Shown here piece after piece: positions 35,346 to 42,802 of a stretch of DNA of 64,000 nt. Position numbers and translations under genes: made by a program. Below the pieces are notes generated by a model. The model was not told the DNA's origin and did no database searches. It worked only from the letters and a program-made list of their open reading frames with translations. Position 1 is the stretch's first letter. Each line of letters begins with the position of its first letter. Location of the stretch: the NCBI RefSeq assembly GCF_900129245.1, contig NZ_FQUT01000002.1, positions 310,001 to 374,000 on the forward strand. The letters run 5' to 3'. This stretch comes from Chryseobacterium arachidis. GTDB taxonomy: Bacteria; Bacteroidota; Bacteroidia; Flavobacteriales; Weeksellaceae.

Positions 35346-35370
35346 CGATTTCGGGAGTTTTCCGAAATCG
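35346..35370 (-). repeat. Perfect hairpin in the mfd leader
   Basis: CGATTTCGG (35346-35354) and CCGAAATCG (35362-35370) pair fully with a seven-base loop. It lies between the -7 box and the mfd start, so it would fold in the mRNA leader. On the - strand it is followed by CTTTTG, a short T-run, so it may be a weak attenuator or an mRNA-stability element. Confidence 0.6.
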
Positions 35371-35381
35371 TTTGATCTTCA

Positions 35382-35389
35382 CAAAGGTA
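35382..35389 (-). promoter_or_regulatory. -7 promoter box of mfd
   Basis: The - strand reads TACCTTTG, matching TAnnTTTG, 63 bases before the mfd ATG. A near -33 element (TTCG, one mismatch) lies about 16 bases upstream at 35406-35409. Confidence 0.5.
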
Positions 35390-35573
35390 AGGATAAATAT
35401 TTTGTCGAAACGAAGATTGCAGATTATTCAAAATTTAAAATAATTCTTTAAAAACCTTCCAAATCTTAATTTTTTACTAAAATTTTAAATTAAAAGTTAA
35501 AATAATTCTACAGATACCACATGGCATTTTGTTTGAATATTTTCTCATATCAAACCATTAAAGAAATATTATT

Positions 35574-35963
35574 ATGAAAAAAGTAATTAGAATTTTAGGA
35601 TTATTCCTTTTGATGTTCTTTGTAGTCACGGCCGTTTCATGTAGTGACGATGACGACCCTGCCAACAACGACTTTTTTGCGGGAACTTATAAAGGAAGTG
35701 TATCGTACAACGACAGTGACAATAACATCCAGTCCGACGACGGAAGTGTATTTGTAACCAAGATTGCAAGCGGAACCAAATATAATTTCGCTTTTTCCAA
35801 CGGGATTCCCGATCTAAACGGGATCGAATTTAATAAGGAAGGGGATAATGTGTTGGTGATGGTAGGATCAACAGCTACATCTTATATCAGAATTGATAAC
35901 AATGAATTAAAAATACTATACATTAAAGATGGCCGAACGTGGACTGCAAACTGTACGCGTTAA
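35574..35963 (+). CDS. Small lipoprotein of unknown function
   Basis: A 129-residue protein with a lipoprotein signal (LLMFFVVTAVSC, Cys23) followed by SDDDDP, an acidic start that resembles the lipoprotein export signal described for surface lipoproteins of Bacteroidetes (S-D-x3), so it may be exposed on the cell surface. The mature part looks like a small beta-barrel with GTYKGSVSYNDSDN and ends ANCTR. A terminator follows at once, making it a single-gene unit. Function unknown. Confidence 0.65.
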   Translation: MKKVIRILGLFLLMFFVVTAVSCSDDDDPANNDFFAGTYKGSVSYNDSDNNIQSDDGSVFVTKIASGTKYNFAFSNGIPDLNGIEFNKEGDNVLVMVGSTATSYIRIDNNELKILYIKDGRTWTANCTR

Positions 35964-35987
35964 CCAACTTTTCATACATATGTTAGG

Positions 35988-36021
35988 ATCTGCTTTTCTT
36001 TTTAAGGGAAGCAGATTTTTT
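35988..36021 (+). terminator. Terminator of the 35574 lipoprotein gene
   Basis: A 13-bp stem (two wobbles) formed by 35988-36000 and 36004-36016 around a three-base loop, followed by a T-run. Confidence 0.75.
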
Positions 36022-36049
36022 GTAAATCAAATGATGATTATTTAAATCA

Positions 36050-36080
36050 GCCTTGTCAAGGTTTTGAACCTTGACAAGGC
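36050..36080. repeat. Intergenic palindromic repeat
   Basis: Bases 36050-36063 and 36067-36080 form a perfect 14-bp stem around TTG. It has no T-run and lies between two independent genes, after a terminator and about 100 bases before the next promoter. The form suggests a member of a dispersed intergenic repeat family. GCCTTGTCAAGG is the left arm core. Confidence 0.6.
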
Positions 36081-36179
36081 TTAAGCCTTAGTCGCCTTCA
36101 ACATTATTTAATCTTTTTTTAATCTGTAATAAACTTTAGTTAAGTTTCAAAAAGCTATTTTTTCGATCTGTTTTTTATA

Positions 36180-36187
36180 TACCTTTG
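36180..36187 (+). promoter_or_regulatory. -7 promoter box of the KKDGTPD-repeat gene
   Basis: TACCTTTG matches TAnnTTTG, 25 bases before the ATG at 36213, with a T-rich stretch at the -33 position (36158-36161). Confidence 0.5.
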
Positions 36188-36212
36188 ATTCAACAAAACA
36201 AACAAAGTCACT

Positions 36213-36455
36213 ATGAAAAAATTTTTAACAGCAATGTCTATCGTATTAGGATTAGGACTTGCCAATGCTCAGCAAACTGCACCCGCCGCTTCAGCACAGA
36301 TCACAAAAACAGTAAAGGCTGCCAAACCGGCCGCTCAAACTGCTAAGCCCGCAGCGAAAATGAAGAAGGACGGAACACCCGACAAAAGATATAAGGAAAA
36401 CAAAAAACTGAAAAAGGACGGTACTCCTGACAAAAGGTACAAAGAAAACAAGTAA
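36213..36455 (+). CDS. Small secreted Lys-rich protein with tandem KKDGTPDKRYKENK repeats
   Basis: An 80-residue protein. Residues 1-19 are a signal peptide ending in LANA. A low-complexity Ala/Lys/Pro linker (AAKPAAQTAKPAAK) leads into two identical 14-residue copies of KKDGTPDKRYKENK at about 51-64 and 67-80. The DNA of the copies differs at several third positions, so the protein sequence is under selection. The mature protein is very basic and could bind nucleic acid, polysaccharide or phosphate. I know no function. Confidence 0.7.
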   Translation: MKKFLTAMSIVLGLGLANAQQTAPAASAQITKTVKAAKPAAQTAKPAAKMKKDGTPDKRYKENKKLKKDGTPDKRYKENK

Positions 36456-36496
36456 CTCAACATTATAGTTGTTATTTTCATAATCAAATTTCGAAG

Positions 36497-36527
36497 AACC
36501 GGTGTACACTCATTCATCGGTTTTTTT
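36497..36527 (+). terminator. Terminator of the KKDGTPD-repeat gene
   Basis: AACCGGTG (36497-36504) pairs with CATCGGTT (36515-36522), one wobble, followed by seven T residues. Confidence 0.65.
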
Positions 36528-36571
36528 GTTGCTTATTTCACAAAAAACATTTCAGATTCTTTAGTTATTTA

Positions 36572-36579
36572 TAAATTTG
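36572..36579 (+). promoter_or_regulatory. -7 box four bases before the GH3-family ATG
   Basis: TAAATTTG matches TAnnTTTG and is separated by just AAGC from the ATG at 36584, predicting a leaderless transcript. No good -33 element was seen. Confidence 0.5.
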
Positions 36580-36583
36580 AAGC

Positions 36584-38083
36584 ATGCTAAACTTCCTAAA
36601 GAAAAATGCAGCATTGATCTGGGCGAGAAAACACGTTCAGAAAGCTGGAGAATTCAAGAAAAATGCAGAGAAAAATCAAGAAGAGCTCTTATTATCTCTG
36701 GTTAAAACTGCCCAAAAAACGCTTTTTGGAAGAGAACATGATTTCGAAAATATTAAATCCGTACAAGATTTTCAGGAAAAAGTTTCCGTTGCAGATTACG
36801 AAGATCTGAAACCTTATATTGAAAGGGTAAAGCGCGGGCAGGCCAATATTCTCTGGACAGAAACTCCCGAATATTTTGCCAAAACTTCGGGAACAACTTC
36901 CGGTTCTAAATACATTCCTATTTCTAAGGAAGGAATGCCTTTTCAGATTAAAGGAGCTCAGAGTGCATTATTCCATTATATTGCCAAGAAAAATAATGCC
37001 GATTTTGTAAAAGGAAAAATGATCTTTTTACAGGGAAGCCCCGAATTAAAGGAAGATTTTGGAATAAAAATCGGGCGGCTTTCAGGAATTGTAGCGCATC
37101 ATATTCCGAATTATTTACAGAAAAACAGACTTCCAAGTCTGGAAACCAATATGATGGAAGACTGGGAAGCAAAGGTGGATAAAATCGTTGAAGAAACCGA
37201 GAAGGAAAATATGACCTTAATTTCCGGAATTCCGCCCTGGCTGATTATGTATTTTGAGAAACTGATTGAAAAACATGGTAAAAAAATCAAACAAATTTTC
37301 CCTAATCTTCAATTGATCGTTACCGGCGGCGTTAATTACGAACCGTACCGGGACAAGATGGAAGAATTGTTGGGAGGAAAAGTAGATATTGTTCAGACAT
37401 TTCCTGCTTCCGAAGGATTTTTTGCGTTTCAGGATGATTATACCAAGGAAGGATTATTGCTTTTAACCAATCATGGGATTTTCTATGAATTTATTCCACT
37501 GGAAGAATATGGAAAACCGAATGCGAAAAGATTAACCTTAAAAGACATAGAGCTTAATAAAGATTACGCTTTAATTTTAACAACAAATTCAGGACTTTGG
37601 GCATATTCGATTGGTGATGTCGTGAGATTTATTGATAAAAATCCGCACAGAATTCTGGTGAGTGGAAGAACCAAACATTTCACCTCAGCTTTCGGAGAAC
37701 ACGTGATTGCTTTTGAAGTGGAGGAAGCCATCAAATCAGCTTTAGAAAAATATCCCGCACACATTACCGAGTTTCATCTTGCACCACAAGTGAATCCGAA
37801 TGAAGGGCTTCCTTATCACGAATGGTTTATTGAATTTGAAAAAGAACCGGAAAATTTGGACTTATTTAAAAATGAATTGGATGATCAGCTAAGAAAACGC
37901 AATACATATTATGATGATCTGATTTCGGGAAATATTTTGCAGAAGCTGCATATTTCAAGTTTAAAGAAAAATGCTTTTAACGAGTATGCAAAATCTCAGG
38001 GAAAGCTTGGCGGTCAAAATAAAATACCAAGGCTTGCTAATGACAGAAAAATCGCAGAATTGTTGGAAATTTATAAACTTTAA
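36584..38083 (+). CDS. GH3 family acyl-adenylate/thioester-forming protein
   Basis: A 499-residue protein with the GH3-family marker AKTSGTTSGSKYIPIS near residue 105, a variant of the ATP-binding P-loop of adenylating enzymes, then TFPASEGFFAFQ near 270 and YSIGDVVRFI near 345. In plants GH3 enzymes join amino acids to jasmonate or auxin. The bacterial members are found widely in Bacteroidetes with no known substrate. It is transcribed alone, so neighbours do not help. Likely cytoplasmic. Function beyond carboxylate adenylation is unknown. Confidence 0.85.
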   Translation: MLNFLKKNAALIWARKHVQKAGEFKKNAEKNQEELLLSLVKTAQKTLFGREHDFENIKSVQDFQEKVSVADYEDLKPYIERVKRGQANILWTETPEYFAKTSGTTSGSKYIPISKEGMPFQIKGAQSALFHYIAKKNNADFVKGKMIFLQGSPELKEDFGIKIGRLSGIVAHHIPNYLQKNRLPSLETNMMEDWEAKVDKIVEETEKENMTLISGIPPWLIMYFEKLIEKHGKKIKQIFPNLQLIVTGGVNYEPYRDKMEELLGGKVDIVQTFPASEGFFAFQDDYTKEGLLLLTNHGIFYEFIPLEEYGKPNAKRLTLKDIELNKDYALILTTNSGLWAYSIGDVVRFIDKNPHRILVSGRTKHFTSAFGEHVIAFEVEEAIKSALEKYPAHITEFHLAPQVNPNEGLPYHEWFIEFEKEPENLDLFKNELDDQLRKRNTYYDDLISGNILQKLHISSLKKNAFNEYAKSQGKLGGQNKIPRLANDRKIAELLEIYKL

Positions 38084-38126
38084 TCACATTTTTTCAATTC
38101 CGGAAACGTATATTCGAAAAAAATTA

Positions 38127-38134
38127 TAAATTTG
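38127..38134 (+). promoter_or_regulatory. -7 promoter box
   Basis: TAAATTTG matches TAnnTTTG, 18 bases before the ATG at 38153. Confidence 0.45.
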
Positions 38135-38152
38135 GAAAACTAAAAAATAATA

Positions 38153-38515
38153 ATGAAAGCATCTGTACTTTTAAAATCATCTTTATTGACCTCTTTATTT
38201 GTAATTTCATCTTGTGCAACTACAAAATATTCAGAAGACACTGCAAAAAATGATTATTCTAATCTTGAAGCAGGAAAAATGTATACAGTAAAGATGAAAG
38301 ATGGCTCAAAAAGCCAGAAAATATTATTCCGAAATGTAGATGGAGATAATTTGATTGGAACTGCCGGAAAAAAAGACAGTACAGTAGTAACAATTTCTAA
38401 AGCGGATGTTGCTTCGGTAAGAGACAACAGAAAAGCAAGAATTACAACAGGAGCCGTAATTATTGGAGCTGCAGGAGTGGCAGCATTGGTCTTCAGTGCC
38501 TCAAGAGCAGACTAA
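38153..38515 (+). CDS. Small lipoprotein with C-terminal hydrophobic helix
   Basis: A 120-residue protein. The signal ends in ISSC (Cys21), with CATTKYSED after it. The middle (YTVKMKDGSKSQKILFRNVDGDNLIG) looks like a small SH3-like beta sheet. Residues about 96-116 (TGAVIIGAAGVAALVFSA) form a Gly/Ala-rich helix that could insert into a membrane. Likely an envelope protein. No family recognised. It ends in a terminator that overlaps the promoter of the next gene. Confidence 0.65.
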   Translation: MKASVLLKSSLLTSLFVISSCATTKYSEDTAKNDYSNLEAGKMYTVKMKDGSKSQKILFRNVDGDNLIGTAGKKDSTVVTISKADVASVRDNRKARITTGAVIIGAAGVAALVFSASRAD

Positions 38516-38573
38516 TAGATGTTATCTTTCAGATTCAATTTACTTTATCTTTTAAAATAATATTATATCATAA

Positions 38574-38603
38574 GCCTCAAATCAATATTTGAGGCTATTT
38601 TTG
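38574..38603 (+). terminator. Terminator whose T-run is also the -7 box of the next gene
   Basis: GCCTCAAAT (38574-38582) and ATTTGAGGC (38587-38595) form a perfect 9-bp stem with a four-base loop. The next bases, TATTTTTG (38596-38603), are both the T-rich tail and a TAnnTTTG promoter box, which ends four bases before the ATG at 38608. Confidence 0.65.
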
Positions 38604-38607
38604 TCGG

Positions 38608-39843
38608 ATGATTTCATTTACTCCGTTAGAGACGTTGAAGAATGTCGAATTCAGAAATCTTCTTACAGGAAGATTTTTTATCGTTTTAGCCTTCAGAATG
38701 CTTGCTACTTTACTCGGATGGTGGGTATATCAATTAACAAAAGATCCTTTCTCAATCGGGCTTATCGGACTTTCAGAAGTGATTCCGGCCGTAAGCTGTG
38801 CATTATATGCAGGACATGTGATTGATATGAACGAAAAGAAAAGGCTTTTGTTAATCTGCAATTACGCTTATATTTTTTTAATTGGATTATTGTTGATTCC
38901 TGCATTTTTTAATGTTGAAATGCATTTTACCGGACACCAGATTACCTATTTTATATATACTGTGATTTTTTTTACAGGAATTGCCCGGGCTTTTATCGGG
39001 CCTATTGTTCCTTCCATGATTCCTAAGATCGTAAAAAAGGATAATTTACCTAATGCTGTTACTTTAAATCAGGCCGCATTTCTCGTTTCATCCGTTTGCG
39101 GCCATGCTATCGGCGGATTTTTAATCGGTTATTTCGGAATAAAATGGACACTGCTCGTCATTATTTCTTTGATCTTTATAGCATCTCTTTTCTTTTTTCA
39201 GTTAAATAAACAATATTCGGAATACAAAAAAGAGAATATTAACGTTATAGACAGTATGCGTGAAGGAATTTCCTATATTTTCAGGACTAAAGAAATTCTG
39301 GGAGCGCTGTGTTTGGATATGTTTGCCGTTCTCTTTGGAGGAGCAGTTGCCATGATTCCGGTCTATGCCACTGATATTCTGAAGGTGGGAGCGGAAGGTT
39401 TCGGATTATTAAATGCAGCATCTGACATCGGATCGATGTGTATTATTACGATGTTGTCTATAATTCCGTTACGCAAAAATCAGGGTAAAATTTTGCTTGC
39501 CGTGGTTACAGGATTTGGTCTTTGCATTATCGGTTTTGGATTATCAACCTGGTACTGGCTTTCGTTTATGTTCCTGGTATTAAGCGGAATGCTGGATGGG
39601 ATTTCCGTAGTAATCAGAGGGACTATTGTTCAGTTGAAAACGCCGGATCATATCAGAGGAAGGGTTTTGAGCGTGAATTCCATCTTTATTATGTCGAGTA
39701 ATGAAATGGGACAGTTTGAAAGTGGTCTTTCGGCAAAATTGCTGGGTGTTGTACGCTCTGTTATTTTCGGAGGAACGATGACGGTGCTTATTGCATTAAT
39801 TGTAGGAAGCACCAATCCAAAATTGAGAAAAATGCAATATTAA
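38608..39843 (+). CDS. MFS transporter (MFS_3, enterobactin-exporter-like)
   Basis: A 411-residue protein with about twelve helices. NVEFRNLLTGRFFIVLAFRMLATLLGWWVYQLT at the start and IRGRVLSVNSIFIMSSNEMGQFESG near 350 match the MFS_3 group that includes EntS. Members export siderophores, drugs or metabolites by proton antiport. No siderophore genes are nearby, so the substrate is open. The N-terminus is hydrophilic for only about 20 residues, as usual. Confidence 0.85.
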   Translation: MISFTPLETLKNVEFRNLLTGRFFIVLAFRMLATLLGWWVYQLTKDPFSIGLIGLSEVIPAVSCALYAGHVIDMNEKKRLLLICNYAYIFLIGLLLIPAFFNVEMHFTGHQITYFIYTVIFFTGIARAFIGPIVPSMIPKIVKKDNLPNAVTLNQAAFLVSSVCGHAIGGFLIGYFGIKWTLLVIISLIFIASLFFFQLNKQYSEYKKENINVIDSMREGISYIFRTKEILGALCLDMFAVLFGGAVAMIPVYATDILKVGAEGFGLLNAASDIGSMCIITMLSIIPLRKNQGKILLAVVTGFGLCIIGFGLSTWYWLSFMFLVLSGMLDGISVVIRGTIVQLKTPDHIRGRVLSVNSIFIMSSNEMGQFESGLSAKLLGVVRSVIFGGTMTVLIALIVGSTNPKLRKMQY

Positions 39844-39905
39844 AACAATAACTATCAATTTATTAAATAAATCTTAAAAACTTTAAATTAAGTTTAATAA
39901 TTTTT

Positions 39906-39913
39906 TATATTTG
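39906..39913 (+). promoter_or_regulatory. -7 promoter box of the 39935 gene
   Basis: TATATTTG matches TAnnTTTG, 21 bases before the ATG at 39935; the -33 position holds only a weak TTTA (39882-39885). Confidence 0.5.
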
Positions 39914-39934
39914 TAGTATAAAATATTTCCTATT

Positions 39935-40597
39935 ATGATAAAAAAACTATTCATTTTCTTTTCGTTAGGAATGGGCGTTTACAGCTTTGCTCAAACTTCT
40001 TATGAAAAGACCTTACCAGCTCAAATTACTAAGTTAGAGTCTGCCAAAAAAACCGGAGAATTTCAGCAGTCTACGGATTATTTTACCAATTACGTTTACA
40101 GTCTTTCCAGAGGTACCGAAACCAAAAAAGAAGATTGGAGAGCCTATTACTACACGGCTTTATCACTAGTGAGAAACGAGATCATTTCTCAACGAGAAGG
40201 CAATGCGCCAAAAATTGATGAAACATCAGCTTTGGCAGAGAAATATATTGCCGGAATATTTGTAAAAAATCCTAATAATGCAGAAGCAAATATTCTTTTA
40301 TCACAAATCAATTTATTAAAATCGCTAAACAACCCAACAGGAGGTGCTGCTTATCTAGCGAAAGCAAAAGAATATCTGGCTAAAGCAGAAGCTGAAGACA
40401 AAAGCAATCCAAGAATTGATGTAATTAAAGGTGAAATTGCATTAAACTCTCCTGTTAAAAATGGAGGGGATCAGGAATTGGCAAAAAAATATTTCAATTC
40501 GGCCTTAGCTAAATTTAAAACTTACAGTAAAAAGTCCAATCTTGACCCAAGCTGGGGAAAAGAAGATACCAACTACTATCTTTCTATTCTTAAATAA
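39935..40597 (+). CDS. Exported alpha-helical protein, probably TPR-like
   Basis: A 220-residue protein with a signal peptide ending in VYSFAQ (about residue 19-20). The rest is helical, with spacing that recalls tetratricopeptide repeats (DWRAYYYTALSLVRNE; NNAEANILLSQINLLKS; NPRIDVIKGEIALNS). It would act in the periplasm, perhaps as a scaffold. It lies 29 bases before the first T9SS-secreted protein gene with no terminator between, so co-transcription is possible. Function unknown. Confidence 0.65.
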   Translation: MIKKLFIFFSLGMGVYSFAQTSYEKTLPAQITKLESAKKTGEFQQSTDYFTNYVYSLSRGTETKKEDWRAYYYTALSLVRNEIISQREGNAPKIDETSALAEKYIAGIFVKNPNNAEANILLSQINLLKSLNNPTGGAAYLAKAKEYLAKAEAEDKSNPRIDVIKGEIALNSPVKNGGDQELAKKYFNSALAKFKTYSKKSNLDPSWGKEDTNYYLSILK

Positions 40598-40626
40598 TAA
40601 TCATAATCAAGATAAACTTCCCTATT

Positions 40627-42720
40627 ATGAAAAAAATCTACCTAATATTATTACTAATTTTTTCACAAATCTTTTTTGCACAGTCTGATTGTATTACGGC
40701 AATTCCTGTATGTGGAAATTCAGACGTATCTTATTTCCCTACCGGTGCAGGTGTTGTAGATGATCAGGTGAATGCTAACGGAAGTTGCTTGCAAGCGAAC
40801 GAGCACTTCTCCGTATGGTATCAGTTTACGGTTGCAACATCTGGGACTTTAACTTTTACAATTTCACCTCAAGCTCCTTTTACTGCTGATTATGATTTTG
40901 CTGTATATGGACCTAACGTAACCTGCGGTACAAAAGGCGCACCAATACGATGCAACTACGCGGGTGCACAAGCTGCTCCCAACCAAACGGGTTTACAGAT
41001 TGGTTTGACGGCTAATTCCGGCGCTTGGAGCCCGGCACTGAATGTTGTAGCCGGAGAAAGTTATTATCTTATTGTGGATAACTGGTCTGGTGCCAATGCT
41101 GCAATGGCTTTTTCAATGACTTGGGGAGGTACTGCTACCTTAACTTCACCATTCAATGACCCTGCTATTCAGCCTAATCCGTTTAACCCTATCGGAATTC
41201 CGGGAGCTACACCATCAGACCCGAGAATTATACAGACATGTAATATTAATGCTCCGTACAATTTCCAAAGCCAAAGCGCTGGTCTTATTAATGGTAATCC
41301 TAATTTCTATGTAAAATATTATACTTCATCCAACGATGCCTTGGCTGATACAAACGCAATTACTGCACCTATTGTTGTAAATGCTACAGATACATATTAT
41401 TATACAATTCGTTATCAGGATCCTACCAATCCTAATAATCCGACTAATAAGTGCTTCAACATCAATCAATTTAAATTTAAAGAAGTCCCTTTTAAAGCAA
41501 ATAATGCTACTCTAACGGCATGTAACAACAATAAAGCGGGGGTTGCAACCTATAACCTTACTGCAACAACATTATATACACCAGACCCGGCGTACACCTA
41601 TGTTACGAAGTATTACCCAACAATCACGGATGCGAATAACGGAACTAATGAGATTTTGAATCCTGGAATTTACGTTTCAGCTACCGGAGAGGTATATGCA
41701 AAAATAACAACCAACTTAGGATGTTCTGATATTGCAAAAATCACTCTAAACTTCTTCCCTGAAGTAGTTGTGAATGATGATGCAGTACTGAGATCTTGTT
41801 TCATTGAAGCAAATCCGGCTACGGCAGAGTTCAACCTTACTACGGCAACAGTAACAAGCCAGACGGGTACGAAAACCTATTTCCCTTCTTTAGCTGACGC
41901 AGTAGCAGGAACTAATCAGATTCCGAACCCTACCACATACATCTCTCCAAACGGAGTTGCGTTTGTAAAGGTAACCAACGGAAACGGATGTTATGCTGTT
42001 GCTAAAGTAACTCTTATTGTACTTCCTCCTGTATATTCTAGTGTTCTTGAAGAAAAGATAATCTGTATGGAAGATACAACAACCTTAGATGCAGGACCTG
42101 GGTTCAACGGATACAAATGGAGCACTGGTGCTACCACACAGTCCATCAGCAATGTTTCTGTAGGTACATATTGGGTAGAGCTTAAAACAGGACAATGTAT
42201 TACAAGACAGACGGTAAAGGTTTATCCTTCAGAGCAACCTGTAATCTCTAATATTGATATTACCAACAACTCTTTCACAGTAAATGTTGTAGGTGGAACT
42301 GCACCATACAGTTATTCACTTGACGGAATCACATGGCAGGATTCAAACACATTCAACAATGTACCAAGAGGCGACAATACAGTGTATGTAAAAGATGATT
42401 ATGATTGTGATCCTGTAATTGTAACTGTAGTCGTTCCAAACATCATCAATGTTATCACTCCGAACGGAGATGGTATCAATGACGTGATCGATTATTCAGC
42501 ATTGGCAGGCAAGCAAAATCTTGTATTAAGCATCTATGACAGATATGGAGTATTGGTTGGAAAAGCTGATAAAACGACTGGATTTAAATGGGACGGAACA
42601 ACAGCCGGGACAAAAGTTCCTACAGGAACATACTGGTATTCTGTTACATGGAATGAAAACGACAAAAAAAGCACTCCATTCAAATTCTCAGGATGGGTAA
42701 TGGTAAAAAACAGAGAATAA
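40627..42720 (+). CDS. T9SS type B sorting-domain secreted protein, paralog 1
   Basis: A 697-residue protein with signal peptide (LLLIFSQIFFAQ). The N-terminal domain (about 20-170; SDCITAIPVCGNSD, WYQFTVATSGTLTFTI, YDFAVYGPN, SYYLIVDNW) looks like a beta-sandwich binding domain found in many flavobacterial secreted proteins. Two repeat modules of about 85 residues follow (each opening LTACNNN or LRSCFIE), then a Cys-containing region (KIICMEDTTTLDAG). The C-terminal 85 residues (NVITPNGDGINDVIDY ... GTYWYSVTW) are a T9SS type B sorting domain. A terminator follows. Confidence 0.85.
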   Translation: MKKIYLILLLIFSQIFFAQSDCITAIPVCGNSDVSYFPTGAGVVDDQVNANGSCLQANEHFSVWYQFTVATSGTLTFTISPQAPFTADYDFAVYGPNVTCGTKGAPIRCNYAGAQAAPNQTGLQIGLTANSGAWSPALNVVAGESYYLIVDNWSGANAAMAFSMTWGGTATLTSPFNDPAIQPNPFNPIGIPGATPSDPRIIQTCNINAPYNFQSQSAGLINGNPNFYVKYYTSSNDALADTNAITAPIVVNATDTYYYTIRYQDPTNPNNPTNKCFNINQFKFKEVPFKANNATLTACNNNKAGVATYNLTATTLYTPDPAYTYVTKYYPTITDANNGTNEILNPGIYVSATGEVYAKITTNLGCSDIAKITLNFFPEVVVNDDAVLRSCFIEANPATAEFNLTTATVTSQTGTKTYFPSLADAVAGTNQIPNPTTYISPNGVAFVKVTNGNGCYAVAKVTLIVLPPVYSSVLEEKIICMEDTTTLDAGPGFNGYKWSTGATTQSISNVSVGTYWVELKTGQCITRQTVKVYPSEQPVISNIDITNNSFTVNVVGGTAPYSYSLDGITWQDSNTFNNVPRGDNTVYVKDDYDCDPVIVTVVVPNIINVITPNGDGINDVIDYSALAGKQNLVLSIYDRYGVLVGKADKTTGFKWDGTTAGTKVPTGTYWYSVTWNENDKKSTPFKFSGWVMVKNRE

Positions 42721-42740
42721 ATACGATCTACCATAAAGAA

Positions 42741-42765
42741 AACCGCTTTCTAAAGCGGTTTTTTT
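42741..42765 (+). terminator. Terminator of T9SS paralog 1
   Basis: AACCGCTTT (42741-42749) pairs with AAAGCGGTT (42752-42760) and is followed by a T-run to 42765. Confidence 0.85.
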
Positions 42766-42802
42766 CACATAATAAGTTTAATATATTTATAAAATAATCC
42801 CA

